Shown here in pieces: positions 45,718 to 57,900 of a DNA stretch of 64,000 nt. The position numbers were made by a program, and so were the translations under genes. This DNA comes from Micromonospora lutea (GTDB lineage: Bacteria; Actinomycetota; Actinomycetes; Mycobacteriales; Micromonosporaceae), in contig NZ_BOPB01000001.1 in the NCBI RefSeq assembly GCF_016863535.1, positions 248,001 to 312,000 of the forward strand. The letters run 5' to 3'. The notes below the pieces were generated by a model, which saw only the letters and a list, made by a program, of their open reading frames with translations, did not search any database and was not told the origin of the DNA. Position 1 is the stretch's first letter; every line of letters begins with the position of its first letter.

Positions 45718-46215
45718 TCAGCCGGAGAAGGGCTCGAAGCTGACCACGGTCACCTTGATGTCGGCGCCGCTCGGTGCGGTGTAGGTGCAGGCCTGACCTG
45801 CCTTGCCGCCCAGGATCGCCTGGCCGAGGGCCGACTCGGGGCTGTAGACCGTCAGGTCCGTGGTGGAGGCGATCTCACGCGAGCCGAGCAGGAACGTCTC
45901 CGTGTCGTCGGCGTCGTCGTCGAAGTAGATCGTCACGACCATCCCGGGTGCCACGGCGTCGACGGTCGGTGCCTCGCCGACCTGGGCCGTGCGGAGCAAC
46001 TCCTTGAGGTAGAGGATGCGCCCCTCAGCCTTGCCCTGTTCCTCGCGGGCCGCGTGGTAGCCGCCGTTCTCGCGCAGGTCGCCTTCCTCGCGCCGGGCGT
46101 TGATCTCGGCGGCGATGACCGGCCGGTTGGCGATCAACTCGTCGAGCTCGCCCTTCAGGCGGTCGTACGCGTCCTGGGACAGCCAGGTGGCGGGCGCCTC
46201 GTTGCCATTGGACAC
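45718..46215 (-). CDS. greA: Transcription elongation factor GreA
   Basis: 165 residues. GreA rescues backtracked RNA polymerase by stimulating transcript cleavage. The N-terminal coiled coil ends in NARREEGDLRENGGYHAARE, with the Asp and Glu at its tip that reach the active site. The C-terminal FKBP-like domain has GSREIASTTDLTVYSPESALG. GTG 46215 has GAGGAGGA ~6 nt upstream. Upstream is a 241-nt spacer without visible genes. Confidence 0.96.
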   Translation of the reverse strand: MSNGNEAPATWLSQDAYDRLKGELDELIANRPVIAAEINARREEGDLRENGGYHAAREEQGKAEGRILYLKELLRTAQVGEAPTVDAVAPGMVVTIYFDDDADDTETFLLGSREIASTTDLTVYSPESALGQAILGGKAGQACTYTAPSGADIKVTVVSFEPFSG

Positions 46216-46456
46216 AGGCGGTCCTCCTCGGTTGTGCGTGCTGGCTGACAGGTGAACCTCCAAGCTACCAGTGCCCCACGACAACGAGGGTCGGCGATCA
46301 CGACGGCCGCGCGGAGGGGGCTGTCCCGACCCGGCGGGCGACGGCGTCGCCGCCTGAGCAGCGGATCCGCCGGCCGGCGCGGGAAGGCGGGGGGAGCGCG
46401 CCGGTCAGGGCGAGCCGCTGTCTGCCGAGGGCTGCGGGATCACCAACGTCCAGATT

Positions 46457-46891
46457 TCAGGCGGCCGGCCGGCAGCGGACGACCTCACCGATGAAGGGCC
46501 GAGCCTCGGTGGCCAGGCGGTGCCGCACGGTGACCTGACGTTGCCCGGGGGCGGCAGTCACCGGCACCTGCTCGCGGGCCACCTCGGCGCCGGCATGGTC
46601 CCGGGCACGCAGGACGCACACCGCCGAGCCGCCGTCGGGCAGGTTCACCCGGAAGTCGACCACGACCTGCTTGTCCGTGATGTCGCCATAGCTGATCACC
46701 TGGGCGTCGTACGCCGGGTCGCCGTACTGCCGGTAGAGCCGGACCGAGACGGCGGTGAGCACCGCGACCGTGATGAGCGCCAGCAGCGCCGCCAGCACCG
46801 GCCGGCGGCGTCGGGGCGCGCGACGGTGGCCGTACCGACCGGGCGGGAAGACCGGCGCGTTCGGTCCAAGTGTGGCGTGCGTCTCGGTCAC
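46457..46891 (-). CDS. DUF4307 membrane protein
   Basis: 144 residues. An N-terminal Pro/Arg-rich cytosolic part (FPPGRYGHRRAPRRRRPV), one transmembrane helix (LAALLALITVAVLTAVSV), then an extracytoplasmic beta-rich domain (VDFRVNLPDGGSAVCVLRARD, with two Cys). DUF4307 proteins are found next to greA and mca in actinobacteria; function unknown. GTG 46891 is the best start. Divergent from mca. Confidence 0.85.
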   Translation of the reverse strand: MTETHATLGPNAPVFPPGRYGHRRAPRRRRPVLAALLALITVAVLTAVSVRLYRQYGDPAYDAQVISYGDITDKQVVVDFRVNLPDGGSAVCVLRARDHAGAEVAREQVPVTAAPGQRQVTVRHRLATEARPFIGEVVRCRPAA

Positions 46892-47116
46892 CGGCAGGTA
46901 TCTCCCTGGCGTTGTTGTCAGCGGTATCGGCAAGAATGGCAGAGTCCGCCATTCCTGTTCGACTCGGTCGCCAGATCTGGCTCAGCGTCGCGTACGGCTG
47001 GGGTCAAATATGACAGGCCGGCGCGGCCCAGTGCCGCTACGGGGAGGAATTTGGCAGGTCAGGTCAACGGGGGCCCGGGGCGGGTCGCCGGTGGGCAGAG
47101 ACGAGGAGCGCCGACC

Positions 47117-47998
47117 TTGGCAGAGCAACTTCGACTCATGGCCGTTCACGCGCACCCCGACGACGAGTCGAGCAAGGGCGCCGCGACGATGGCGAAGTAC
47201 GTCGCCGAGGGGGTGGACGTGCTGGTCGTGACGTGTACGGGTGGTGAGCGGGGCAGTGTGCTCAACCCCAAGCTCGACCGGCCCGACGTCTGGGCGAACA
47301 TCGCCGAGATCCGTCGCGCGGAGATGGACGCGGCGCGCGCGATCCTCGGCATCGAGCAGGCGTGGCTGGGGTTCGTCGACTCCGGCCTGCCCGAGGGTGA
47401 CCCGCTGCCGCCACTGCCCGAGGGCTGCTTCGCTCTCCAGGACGTGGACGTGGCCGCCGGTCCGTTGGTCCGCCTGATGCGCGAGTTCCGTCCGCACGTG
47501 GTCACCACGTACGACGAGCAGGGTGGCTACCCCCACCCGGATCACATCATGTGTCACAAGATCAGCGTGGCGGCCTTCGACGCGGCCGGTGACGCCGAGC
47601 GCTACCCGGAGCTGGGAGCGCCGTGGCAGCCGCTCAAGCTCTACTACGATATCGGCTTCTCCAAGGGCAAGATCCTGGCGTTGCACGAGGCCGTGGTCGC
47701 GACCGGTGTCGAGTCGCCGTACGCGGAGTGGCTGACCCGCTGGGAGGACCGCCCCGACAAGGGCCCACGGATCACCACCCGGGTCCCGTGCGCCGAGTAC
47801 TTCCCGGTCCGTGACGACGCGCTGCGCGCGCACGCCACCCAGGTCGACCCGGACGGCTTCTGGTTCCAGGTGCCGATGGAGTTGCAGCAGCATGCCTGGC
47901 CGACCGAGGATTTCGAGCTGGTTCGGTCGTCGGTCGACAGCCCCACGCCGGAGTCCGACCTGTTCGCCGGCGTACGGGGCACGGCCCATGCCCGCTGA
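47117..47998 (+). CDS. mca: Mycothiol S-conjugate amidase
   Basis: 293 residues. Mca cleaves mycothiol S-conjugates to mercapturic acids and glucosaminyl-inositol, a detoxification step unique to actinobacteria. HAHPDDESSKGAA near residue 11 (His13, Asp16) and GGYPHPDHIMCHKIS form the Zn site of the MshB/Mca/LmbE family. Length and MAKYVAEGVDVLVVTCTGGERG fit Mca rather than MshB. TTG 47117 has GAGGAG 8 nt upstream. Confidence 0.94.
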   Translation: MAEQLRLMAVHAHPDDESSKGAATMAKYVAEGVDVLVVTCTGGERGSVLNPKLDRPDVWANIAEIRRAEMDAARAILGIEQAWLGFVDSGLPEGDPLPPLPEGCFALQDVDVAAGPLVRLMREFRPHVVTTYDEQGGYPHPDHIMCHKISVAAFDAAGDAERYPELGAPWQPLKLYYDIGFSKGKILALHEAVVATGVESPYAEWLTRWEDRPDKGPRITTRVPCAEYFPVRDDALRAHATQVDPDGFWFQVPMELQQHAWPTEDFELVRSSVDSPTPESDLFAGVRGTAHAR

Positions 47999-48046
47999 GC
48001 GGGCTGCGGGCTACCCTGGTCGCACACCGCGAACCGGAGGAATCCC

Positions 48047-48343
48047 ATGCTGACCACTGTCGAGGTGCTCGCCCAGAACAACTTCGGGGACACCCGCACG
48101 GGTGGCCTGGCTGGGCCGATGGGCCTGTTTCTCATCCTCGTTCTCGGTGCCGCCACCGTGCTGCTGATCCGGAACATGAACGCTCGGCTGCGCCGACTTC
48201 CGCAGCAATTCCCTGGTCAGGAGCCCACGTCACCGGGCACGGGGGCAATGGAGCGCTCGGCCGGTGATCCGACAGGTGGGATCGTGACGGAGGATTCATC
48301 CACAGACACTCCCAACGGGCACCAGCAGCGCCGCGACGGCTGA
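48047..48343 (+). CDS. Small membrane protein following mca
   Basis: 98 residues. One transmembrane helix (MGLFLILVLGAATVLLIRNM) then a basic stretch (NARLRRLPQQF) and a Ser/Thr/Gly-rich acidic tail. A similar small membrane protein follows mca in mycobacteria (Rv1083). Function unknown. ATG 48047 has CCGGAGGA 6 nt upstream; 48 nt after mca, so likely co-transcribed. Confidence 0.85.
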   Translation: MLTTVEVLAQNNFGDTRTGGLAGPMGLFLILVLGAATVLLIRNMNARLRRLPQQFPGQEPTSPGTGAMERSAGDPTGGIVTEDSSTDTPNGHQQRRDG

Positions 48344-48363
48344 TCGGGGCATGATTCACGCCG

Positions 48364-48399
48364 AACCGGATGGTCGACCCCTGTTGCGACCATCCGGTT
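48364..48399 (+). terminator. Terminator hairpin after the mca operon
   Basis: AACCGGATGGTCG (48364-48376) pairs perfectly with 48387-48399, followed by TGG. Suits a terminator before the GGDEF-EAL gene. Confidence 0.7.
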
Positions 48400-48520
48400 T
48401 GGCTTAGCCTTCCGCCGGGGGGACCAGAAGTCCCCAAGCTGCGCGGGAGGGGGCGCCGATGACCACCGCAGTCAACTCCGCCCGCCGCGTGGCCTGTTTC
48501 AGGTCGGCGGGAGGGGGTCG

Positions 48521-51052
48521 GTGACCTCCGGCAGGGCCGGTCAACCGCTCGACCGGCCCGCAGGCCGTGGTACGCCGATCGGGCTGCGCCTGCTCACCGC
48601 TGCGCTCATGGGCACCGCGTTGGTCGCCGCAGTGGTGGGACTGAGCCTGCCGGCCGGATTGCCGGCCGACGACCCGCTCGGTGGGCCGGTTCGGTTCGGC
48701 CTCGCGATCGCCCTCTTCGCCCTCTCTCAGCTGGCCCGGCTCCGATTCCGCGCCGCGGCTGGCGTGGTCAGTGCCACCTGGGCCGAAGCTGCCCTGATCG
48801 TCTGCCTCTACCTGGTGCCACCCGGCTGGCTGCCGGGAGCCGCGCTGCTCGGCGTCACGCTCGCCTGGACGGCTCTCTCGGTGGTCGACGACGGCCGCAC
48901 CACCTGGGACGTGGTCCGCGTGGCGGGCGCGCAGACCGCCGCCACCGCGCTGGCGGTGGCGATCACCACCGCCCTGGCGCAGCCGATGCTGGCCGCTCCG
49001 AATCCAACGCTCGCGCTCGCGGTGGCTGCCGGTGCCGCCGCCTACCTGCTGGCCAGTGTCTGGCTGGGCGCAATGATGCTGGCACTGCGGCACGGCATGC
49101 CGATCGGGCGTCCGTTGCTCGCCGCGCTGCGCGGCAAACTGCTGATGTTCGTCGGCAACGTGGTGATCGGCCTGCTGGTGGTGGTGCTGATCGAGATCGA
49201 CCCACGGTGGCTGCTGGTGTTGCCCGCCCCGCTGTGGCTGTTGCAGCAGACCTACCGGCAGCGACTGCGTGAGGACCGCGACCGGCGCATGTGGCGATCA
49301 CTCGCCGAGGCCACGAACACCCTCAACCAACTCGACGAGCGGGGCGCGGCCACGGCGGGCGTCACCGGGGCGTTGGCGCTGTTCGAGGCGGAACTGGTCG
49401 ACGTGGAGGTGATCCGCGGCGACGGACGGTGGCGCCGCTACCGGGGCGACCCCGGCGGTCAGGTGGTCGACCGGGAGATCGCCCCGCCCGGCAATGACGA
49501 ACCCGAACCGGTGGAACTGGTCCGCGACCTGGTGGTCGGCGACACCCGGGTCGGCCGCTTGCGGGTGCGATTCCCTGACACGGCACCACCCACCGGGCGG
49601 GAACGCGACGCCCACGCGGCCTTCGCCGACACCCTCGCCGGGGCTCTGCACGATGCTGCCACCCACCGGGAACTGCGCCTGGTCACCGCCCGCTCCTCGT
49701 ATGAGGCGGTGCACGACCCGCTGACCGGCCTGGCCAATCGGGCGGCGATGCTCGGCAAGGGTGACCAGGCGTTGCGGAAGTTGGCCCATGACCATCCCGT
49801 CGCCCTGCTGCTGTTGGACATCGACCAGTTCAAGGAGGTCAACGACACCCTCGGGCACGCCGCAGGCGATCAGCTGCTGCGGTTGACCGCGAACCGGCTG
49901 GGTGCCGTGACCCGCTCCGGTGACCTGCTGGCCCGCCTCGGCGGCGACGAGTTCGCCCTGCTGCTGAGTTCGGTCCCGGTGGTCGGCGACCGCGCCGCAC
50001 CCATGGCGTACGCGCTGCGTCAGGCCCGGGAGATCGCCGAGCGGCTGGCCGCGCCCACCGAGGTGGCCGGGGTGCGGATGTCCGTCGAGGTCTCCGTCGG
50101 GGTCGTGGTGGCTCCGGCCGGCACCGCCGATCTGACCGAACTGCTGCGTCGCGCCGACATCGCGATGTACCAGGCCAAGTCGGGTGGTGTCAGCGTGGCC
50201 GCGTACGACAGTTCCCGCGACGCGGCCAGCACCGACCAGCTGGCCCTGCTCGCTGAGCTGCGGGAGGCGTTGCTGGTCGACGACCAGTTGGTGCTCGTGT
50301 TGCAGCCGGCGGTGGACCTGGTCACCGGGGCGCCGACCGGTGTGGAGGCGTTGATCCGTTGGCGGCACCCTCGGCGGGGCTGGCTGGGGCCCGCCGATTT
50401 CATCCGGCCGGTGGAGAACAGCGAGCAACTCGGCGCCTTCACCCGCTATGTGCTGGACAAGGCACTCGCGGTGGCCGCCGACTGGGCCCGGGACGGCCTC
50501 GACGTCCCCATCTCGGTCAACCTCTCCGCGCGTAGCCTGCTGGATCCGAGGTTGCCGGCGGAGATCGCCGAGGCGCTGCGCCGGCACCAGGTGCCGGCGG
50601 ACCGGCTCGTCCTGGAGATCACCGAGACGGTGGTGATGAGCGAACTGGAGGTCATCGACCAGGTGCTCATCGCGTTGCGGTCAATGGGTGTGCAGTTGGC
50701 GGTGGACGACTTCGGTACCGGCTTCTCGTCGCTGGCGTTCCTCGCCCGGATCACTGTGGACGAGCTGAAGGTGGATCGTTCCTTCGTCCTGCAGATGGCG
50801 GAGTCGCCGGAGGCGGCGGCCATCGTACGCAGCACCGTCGGGCTGGCTCACCAGTTGGGCCTGCGGGTGGTGGCCGAGGGGGTGGAGACGGCCGCGCAGC
50901 GGTCCGCGCTGGTCGAGCTGGGCTGCACCGCCGCCCAGGGTTATCACTTCTTCAAGCCGATGCCCGCCGACAAGATCGCCGCCGTCCTCGGGTCGCTACG
51001 CGACAGCGCCCCCAGCAACGTCCTCCCCCTCCGCGCCGACGGCGCCTCCTGA
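48521..51052 (+). CDS. Membrane GGDEF-EAL protein (c-di-GMP synthesis and breakdown)
   Basis: 843 residues. The N-terminal ~250 residues hold about seven transmembrane helices (LLTAALMGTALVAAVVGL, GLAIALFALSQLARL, VVIGLLVVVLIEID), then a GAF-like linker. The GGDEF motif is intact at 474-478 (RLGGDEF) and an inhibitory RxxD site precedes it (RSGD, 465-468). The EAL domain begins GVEALIRWRHP (Glu609-Leu611) and keeps DDFGTGFSSL (Asp729, Asp730) and KVDRSF. Both activities therefore look possible. GTG 48521 follows GGGAGGGGG. No adjacent partner; the signal sensed is unknown. Confidence 0.93.
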   Translation: MTSGRAGQPLDRPAGRGTPIGLRLLTAALMGTALVAAVVGLSLPAGLPADDPLGGPVRFGLAIALFALSQLARLRFRAAAGVVSATWAEAALIVCLYLVPPGWLPGAALLGVTLAWTALSVVDDGRTTWDVVRVAGAQTAATALAVAITTALAQPMLAAPNPTLALAVAAGAAAYLLASVWLGAMMLALRHGMPIGRPLLAALRGKLLMFVGNVVIGLLVVVLIEIDPRWLLVLPAPLWLLQQTYRQRLREDRDRRMWRSLAEATNTLNQLDERGAATAGVTGALALFEAELVDVEVIRGDGRWRRYRGDPGGQVVDREIAPPGNDEPEPVELVRDLVVGDTRVGRLRVRFPDTAPPTGRERDAHAAFADTLAGALHDAATHRELRLVTARSSYEAVHDPLTGLANRAAMLGKGDQALRKLAHDHPVALLLLDIDQFKEVNDTLGHAAGDQLLRLTANRLGAVTRSGDLLARLGGDEFALLLSSVPVVGDRAAPMAYALRQAREIAERLAAPTEVAGVRMSVEVSVGVVVAPAGTADLTELLRRADIAMYQAKSGGVSVAAYDSSRDAASTDQLALLAELREALLVDDQLVLVLQPAVDLVTGAPTGVEALIRWRHPRRGWLGPADFIRPVENSEQLGAFTRYVLDKALAVAADWARDGLDVPISVNLSARSLLDPRLPAEIAEALRRHQVPADRLVLEITETVVMSELEVIDQVLIALRSMGVQLAVDDFGTGFSSLAFLARITVDELKVDRSFVLQMAESPEAAAIVRSTVGLAHQLGLRVVAEGVETAAQRSALVELGCTAAQGYHFFKPMPADKIAAVLGSLRDSAPSNVLPLRADGAS

Positions 51053-51063
51053 CCCGACCCGCA

Positions 51064-51132
51064 CCGCGTCGATCAAGAAGTTCGGGAATGCGAGAGCGCT
51101 CCCGGAGGACGAAAACCTCTTGATCAACACGG
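51064..51132. repeat. GATCAAGAAGTT hairpin of upstream cassette, copy C
   Basis: CCGCGTCGATCAAGAAGTT (51064-51082) is an imperfect complement of AACCTCTTGATCAACACGG (51114-51132); about 16 of 19 positions pair. It is followed by GTGGGTGGTGGGGTGG, a -10 box and GTG 51163, as in copies A and B. Confidence 0.75.
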
Positions 51133-51150
51133 AGTGGGTGGTGGGGTGGT

Positions 51151-51156
51151 TATGGT
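51151..51156 (+). promoter_or_regulatory. -10 box of a leaderless promoter
   Basis: TATGGT lies 6 nt before GTG 51163 and 18 nt after the hairpin 51064-51132. Confidence 0.5.
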
Positions 51157-51162
51157 CGACGG

Positions 51163-53202
<2,040 letters not shown>

Positions 53203-53238
53203 GCCGGATGCGCCGATCGGTGCCGGGACCGGCCCGGA

Positions 53239-53244
53239 TAGGCT
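53239..53244 (+). promoter_or_regulatory. -10 box upstream of purK
   Basis: TAGGCT lies 9 nt before ATG 53254, so the transcript would have a leader of at most a few nucleotides. No Shine-Dalgarno sequence precedes purK. Confidence 0.4.
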
Positions 53245-53253
53245 GACGCCGTT

Positions 53254-54441
53254 ATGGATTCCCGTACCGGTCTGCCCGTTGTCGGCATGGTGGGCGGCGG
53301 CCAACTGGCCCGGATGACCCACCAGGCTGCCATCTCCCTCGGCCAGTCGTTGCGTGTGCTCGCGCTCACCCCGGACGACGGTGCGGCCCTGGTCGCCGCC
53401 GACGTCCAGTACGGCGACCACACCGACCTCGCCGCGCTGCGCACCTTCGCCAAGGGTTGCGACGTGGTCACCTTCGACCACGAGCATGTCCCGACCGAGC
53501 ACATCCGGGCCCTCACCGGCGAGGGGGTGAAGCTGTTCCCGCCCGCCGACGCGCTGGTGCACGCTCAGGACAAGCAGGTGATGCGGGAGCGGCTCGGCGT
53601 GCTGGGCGCGCCGAACCCGCGCTGGCGACCGGTCACGTCTCCTGCCGACCTGGTCGATTTCGGCGACGACGTCGGCTGGCCGGTGGTGCTGAAGGCCGCC
53701 CGGGGCGGGTACGACGGGCGAGGGGTCTGGCCGGCCACCGACCCGGCCTCGGCGACCGAGCTGGCGGAGACGCTGCTCGCCGGTGGCACGAAGCTGATCG
53801 TCGAGGAGCGGGTGGCGCTGCGCCGGGAACTGGCCGTGCAGGTGGCGCGCTCGCCGTTCGGGCAGGTCGCGGTCTATCCGGTGGTCGAGACGGTGCAACG
53901 CGACGGGATCTGCGTCGAGGTGCTGGCCCCGGCTCCCGACCTGGCGGAGGAACTGGCGGTCGCCGCGCAGCAGCTCGCCATCGACCTGGCCACCGCGCTC
54001 GGCGTGGTGGGCCTGCTGGCCGTGGAGCTGTTCGAGGTGGCCGATCCGGCGGCGCCGGGTGGCAGCCGGTTCGTGGTCAACGAATTGGCGATGCGTCCGC
54101 ACAACTCGGGGCACTGGACCATCGAGGGTGCCCGGACGTCGCAGTTCGAGCAGCACCTGCGGGCGGTGTTGGACTACCCGATGGGCGACACCTCGTTGAC
54201 CGCTCCGGTGGTGGTGATGGCGAACGTGCTGGGTGGACAGCCCGGCGGCATGTCGGTCGACGAGCGGCTGCACCATCTCTTCGCCGCCGAGCCGACCGCC
54301 CGGGTCCACCTGTACGGCAAGCAGGTGCGCCCCGGCCGCAAGATCGGCCACGTCACGGTGCTCGGCGACGATCTGAACGAGGTACGCGCCCGGGCTGCCC
54401 GGGCCGCCAGTTGGCTGCGGGACGGAACAGCGGAGGAATGA
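53254..54441 (+). CDS. purK: N5-carboxyaminoimidazole ribonucleotide synthase
   Basis: 395 residues. PurK carboxylates AIR with ATP and bicarbonate to N5-CAIR in purine synthesis. Rossmann-like start [21 protein letters not shown]-grasp elements [16 protein letters not shown] and [15 protein letters not shown]; and [18 protein letters not shown], the Mg/ATP signature. The stop overlaps the purE start (ATGA). Confidence 0.95.
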   Translation: MDSRTGLPVVGMVGGGQLARMTHQAAISLGQSLRVLALTPDDGAALVAADVQYGDHTDLAALRTFAKGCDVVTFDHEHVPTEHIRALTGEGVKLFPPADALVHAQDKQVMRERLGVLGAPNPRWRPVTSPADLVDFGDDVGWPVVLKAARGGYDGRGVWPATDPASATELAETLLAGGTKLIVEERVALRRELAVQVARSPFGQVAVYPVVETVQRDGICVEVLAPAPDLAEELAVAAQQLAIDLATALGVVGLLAVELFEVADPAAPGGSRFVVNELAMRPHNSGHWTIEGARTSQFEQHLRAVLDYPMGDTSLTAPVVVMANVLGGQPGGMSVDERLHHLFAAEPTARVHLYGKQVRPGRKIGHVTVLGDDLNEVRARAARAASWLRDGTAEE

Positions 54442-54935
54442 GCGGCGTGAGCACGGTCGGTGTGATCATGGGAAGCGACTCGGACTGGCCGACGATGAAG
54501 GCCGCCGCCGAGGTGCTCGCCGAGTTCGAGGTGCCGTACGAGGTCGAGGTGGTCTCGGCGCACCGCACTCCGGTCAAGATGATCGACTATGGTCGGGCTG
54601 CCGCCGGCCGTGGGCTCAAAGTGATCATTGCCGGGGCCGGCGGTGCCGCGGCGCTGCCCGGCATGGTCGCCTCGGTGACCCCGCTGCCGGTGATCGGCGT
54701 ACCGGTGCCGCTGAAGCATCTCGACGGCATCGACTCGCTGCTGTCCATCGTGCAGATGCCGGCCGGTGTGCCGGTGGCGACCGTGTCGATCGGCAATGCC
54801 CGCAACGCCGGTCTGCTCGCCGTCCGCATTCTCGCCGCCGCTGACCGCGCGTTGCTCGACCGGATGTCGGCGTACCAGGCCGACCTGGAGCAGTTGGTTG
54901 CCGAAAAGGACGCCGCACTCCGCGCCTCCCTGTAA
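54438..54935 (+). CDS. purE: N5-carboxyaminoimidazole ribonucleotide mutase
   Basis: 165 residues. PurE rearranges N5-CAIR to [17 protein letters not shown] (substrate loop), [11 protein letters not shown] (catalytic His) and [20 protein letters not shown] are diagnostic for class I PurE. ATG 54438 overlaps purK; GTG 54447 is better spaced from GGAGG (10 nt) and is an alternative start. The TAA stop is the beginning of repeat copy 4. Confidence 0.95.
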   Translation: MSGVSTVGVIMGSDSDWPTMKAAAEVLAEFEVPYEVEVVSAHRTPVKMIDYGRAAAGRGLKVIIAGAGGAAALPGMVASVTPLPVIGVPVPLKHLDGIDSLLSIVQMPAGVPVATVSIGNARNAGLLAVRILAAADRALLDRMSAYQADLEQLVAEKDAALRASL

Positions 54936-54985
54936 GGAAGGGCACCTTGTTAACGCCTGGTGTATAGGAAGGGGCCCTTCCTAAC
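54934..54985 (+). repeat. Two-module 52-nt repeat, copy 4
   Basis: Modules AAGGAAGGGCACCTTGTTAA and TAGGAAGGGGCCCTTCCTAA, the latter containing the perfect palindrome AGGAAGGGGCCCTTCCT. It begins inside the purE stop and ends 11 nt before the end of the convergent membrane-protein gene. Confidence 0.8.
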
Positions 54986-54995
54986 GAGCAGCGGT

Positions 54996-57900
54996 TCAGC
55001 GCATGCCGCGCAGGGCGGTCTGCAGGCGTTCCTGGGCGCGGCGGCGGCGTTCGTTGCTGGCGCCGAGGATCAGCAGCAGGAAGCCGAGCGGGATCAGCGC
55101 GAGCCACGGTCCGAGGCTGAACAGCGCGTGCACGGCCGTGATGGCGGTGACCACCGCACCGACGATGACCGGTGCCTGCTGTTGGGTCATCGAACCGAAG
55201 ACCAGCACGGCGACCGCGCCGAGCAGCAGCAGCACCTGACGCATCGTGCTCGAATCCGTGGCCAGGACGATCGCCAGGGTCGGTACGAAGGCGGCGAGCA
55301 GCGCTGGTCCGTACGCCACCCAGCTGCTCAGGTCGGTGCGCTGGCGTAGTTCCAGCACCCCGACCAACAGGGCCAGCGCGGCGAACGGCAGGGTGTAGGC
55401 CTCAGGCAGGGCCACCTCGGCGACCCGCATCAGGATCCACCAGGCGGTGATCTCACAGAGCACCACCGCCCAGAACAGGACCCGTCGCTCCGCCGGCTGG
55501 CGGCCCGGCCGGGTCGCGGCGAGACCAAGGACCGCACCCCAGGCGGCGAGCAGCGCGGCGATGTGCCGCGGCGAGTCGAAGGCCAGCGCCAGCGCGATCA
55601 GTGCGGCGGCGTGTCCGCTCCACTCCACGGTCGCCGCCTCGCGACGTGCCTCGGGGCGACGCAGCCGGGGCAGGGTGGCGGAGAAGATCTGCAACGCCGC
55701 GCCGACCGCGAGCACCCCGAACGCCGACCAGACCGGGGCGAGTCCGGCCACCAGGCCAGCGGTGAGAACGAACAGCTGCGCCATCAGTGAGGTGAACAGC
55801 CAACCGAGGAGACGGGCTCGGGAGGTGAGGCCGTAGAGGGCGGCCACCAACCCGACCCCGACCGCCCCACCGAGGGTGAACAGGGTCAACTCCCGGGTGG
55901 CGAGGCTGCCGGCGAGACCGGCCCCACCCGCAGCGAGCCCGATCATGAAGACCAGGACCCGGGCCAGCCGCAACGAGCGGGCCGGCTCCACCAGGGCCGG
56001 TGGCGGCGTCAGCGCCAGACCCAGCATCGAGATGGTGAACACGGCCAGGGCCGACAAGGTGCTCGCCGGCCAGCCGCCGCCCAGCGCGATCGGGGCGATG
56101 AGCAGGGTGACGGCGGCACCGGGCAGGACCACCGGCACAGCCCGGGACCGGCGACCGCCACTGAACCCGGTGGCGGCCAGGGCCGCCGTCACGGTGAGCA
56201 GCAGCGCCGTCAGCACATGCGTCGGATTGGCCGCTGCCGATGGCGGATCGAGCAGGGCCGCCGGTGGTCCCTGCCAGACCCGACCGATGGTGCGGTGCGG
56301 GTCGACGAGAGCCGCGACCAGCGCTGGGGCGATGGAGACCAGGGCCAGGACGGTCGGCAGGGCGGCGGCGGCCAGGGCACCGGCGGCCGGACTCACCCGC
56401 CACTGGCGGCGGTTGTCGTCGGGCAGCCGGCGCAGCGCCCCGTCGAGTAGTACGGTCCACCGGCGCACCGGTTGGGCTGCGCCGGCCGGTGGCTCGGTCG
56501 CCCCGCGTACCAGTTCGGCGAGTACCCCGAGCAGTGCCGCCGCCGCGGCGTAGACCCCGATGGGCAGGGCGATGGGTACGGCGGCGAGGGCGGTCACGCT
56601 CGCCCCGCCGACCACCCCGGCGCTGGCCCAGGGCAGGTACTGGGGAATCTGCCGGCGGACTGCGGCCACCGCGGCCAGACCGAGGCTGGACGCGGCCAGC
56701 CCGGCGGTGAGCACCACCTGAGGCGCGTGGCCGAATTCGACGGCGAGGGCGGCGGTGGCGCCCGGCAGCGCCAGCAGTGCCGCGCCCACGCCCGCGCCAC
56801 CGATCTGCGCCAGGTGCGGCGGCATGCCCTCCGTCTCGATGTCCTCGACGAGTGGCACCGCCATGTTGCGGGCCAGCGCGGCCACCACCGTGCCGATCAG
56901 CACGATGCTGCCCAGGGCCAGCGCCGTCGTCCACGGCCGCACCAGGCCGGCGCCGGCCGCGTGCAGCGCCACCACCCCGGCCACGGTGATCCGGGACAGC
57001 GCCGCCCTGGGATCGATGGTGGCGACCGCGGCCATCCCGAAGACGGTGGCGACCATGCCGCCGATCAGGACCGGCGACCACCAGGTGAGCTCGAACGCGG
57101 CGGGAGCGCCGATGGTGGCGAGCACGACCGCCACCCCAGCCACGTCGTAGCGCCAGGGTGGTGGCAATAGGATGCCCGCCGCGATCGCGAGCAGCACCAG
57201 GGCGATCGGACCCTGCCAGGTCGTACCGCCGGTCGGTGCGGCCGGCCAGCCGCTGAGGTCTCCGTTCCAGATCGGTCCGGGCGTGGCCAGCACGCCCACG
57301 CCACCGCGCACCGCCATCCAGCCGGCCAGCAGCCCGATCAGCACCCCACCGGCGGTGAGGCCGAGCACCGGCCCGCGACGCCACTCCTCGGGCATCGCCC
57401 GCGCCGCCACGGCGACCACCAGGACCAGCGCGGCGGCGATGGCGAGTTGCCCGGCCGGTGCCAGTACCGTGCCGATCCGCAGCAGGGTGGCGACCAGCGC
57501 GACGGTCACCGCGGCGGCCGCCAGGTCGGAGCCGTCCAGGGCGAGATCGGAGCGGCGGCCGGTGTCGATGGAGGGGGCCAGGAAGAGCAGTACCGCGGCG
57601 ACCAGCAGCAGCGCGGCGACCCAGGCGTCCGCCACGGTGGCGCCCGGTGAGCCGAACCCGGCCGCGGCGACCACCAATGCGCCCAGGCCGGTGCCCACCG
57701 ACAGCGGTACCGGGATCTGACGTTGCGACACCTGCACGACGGCTGCGTAGCCGAGCGTGACACAGACGGCGAGGAAGCTGGCCGCGAGCACCGGCACGGT
57801 CGCCTCGCGCAGGCTCGCCGGGGTCGGCGTGGTGTCGACCGGCAGAGTGGCCGCGACGAAGGCGGCCACCGCTCCGGGCAGCGCGGCGGCGGCCCCTCCG

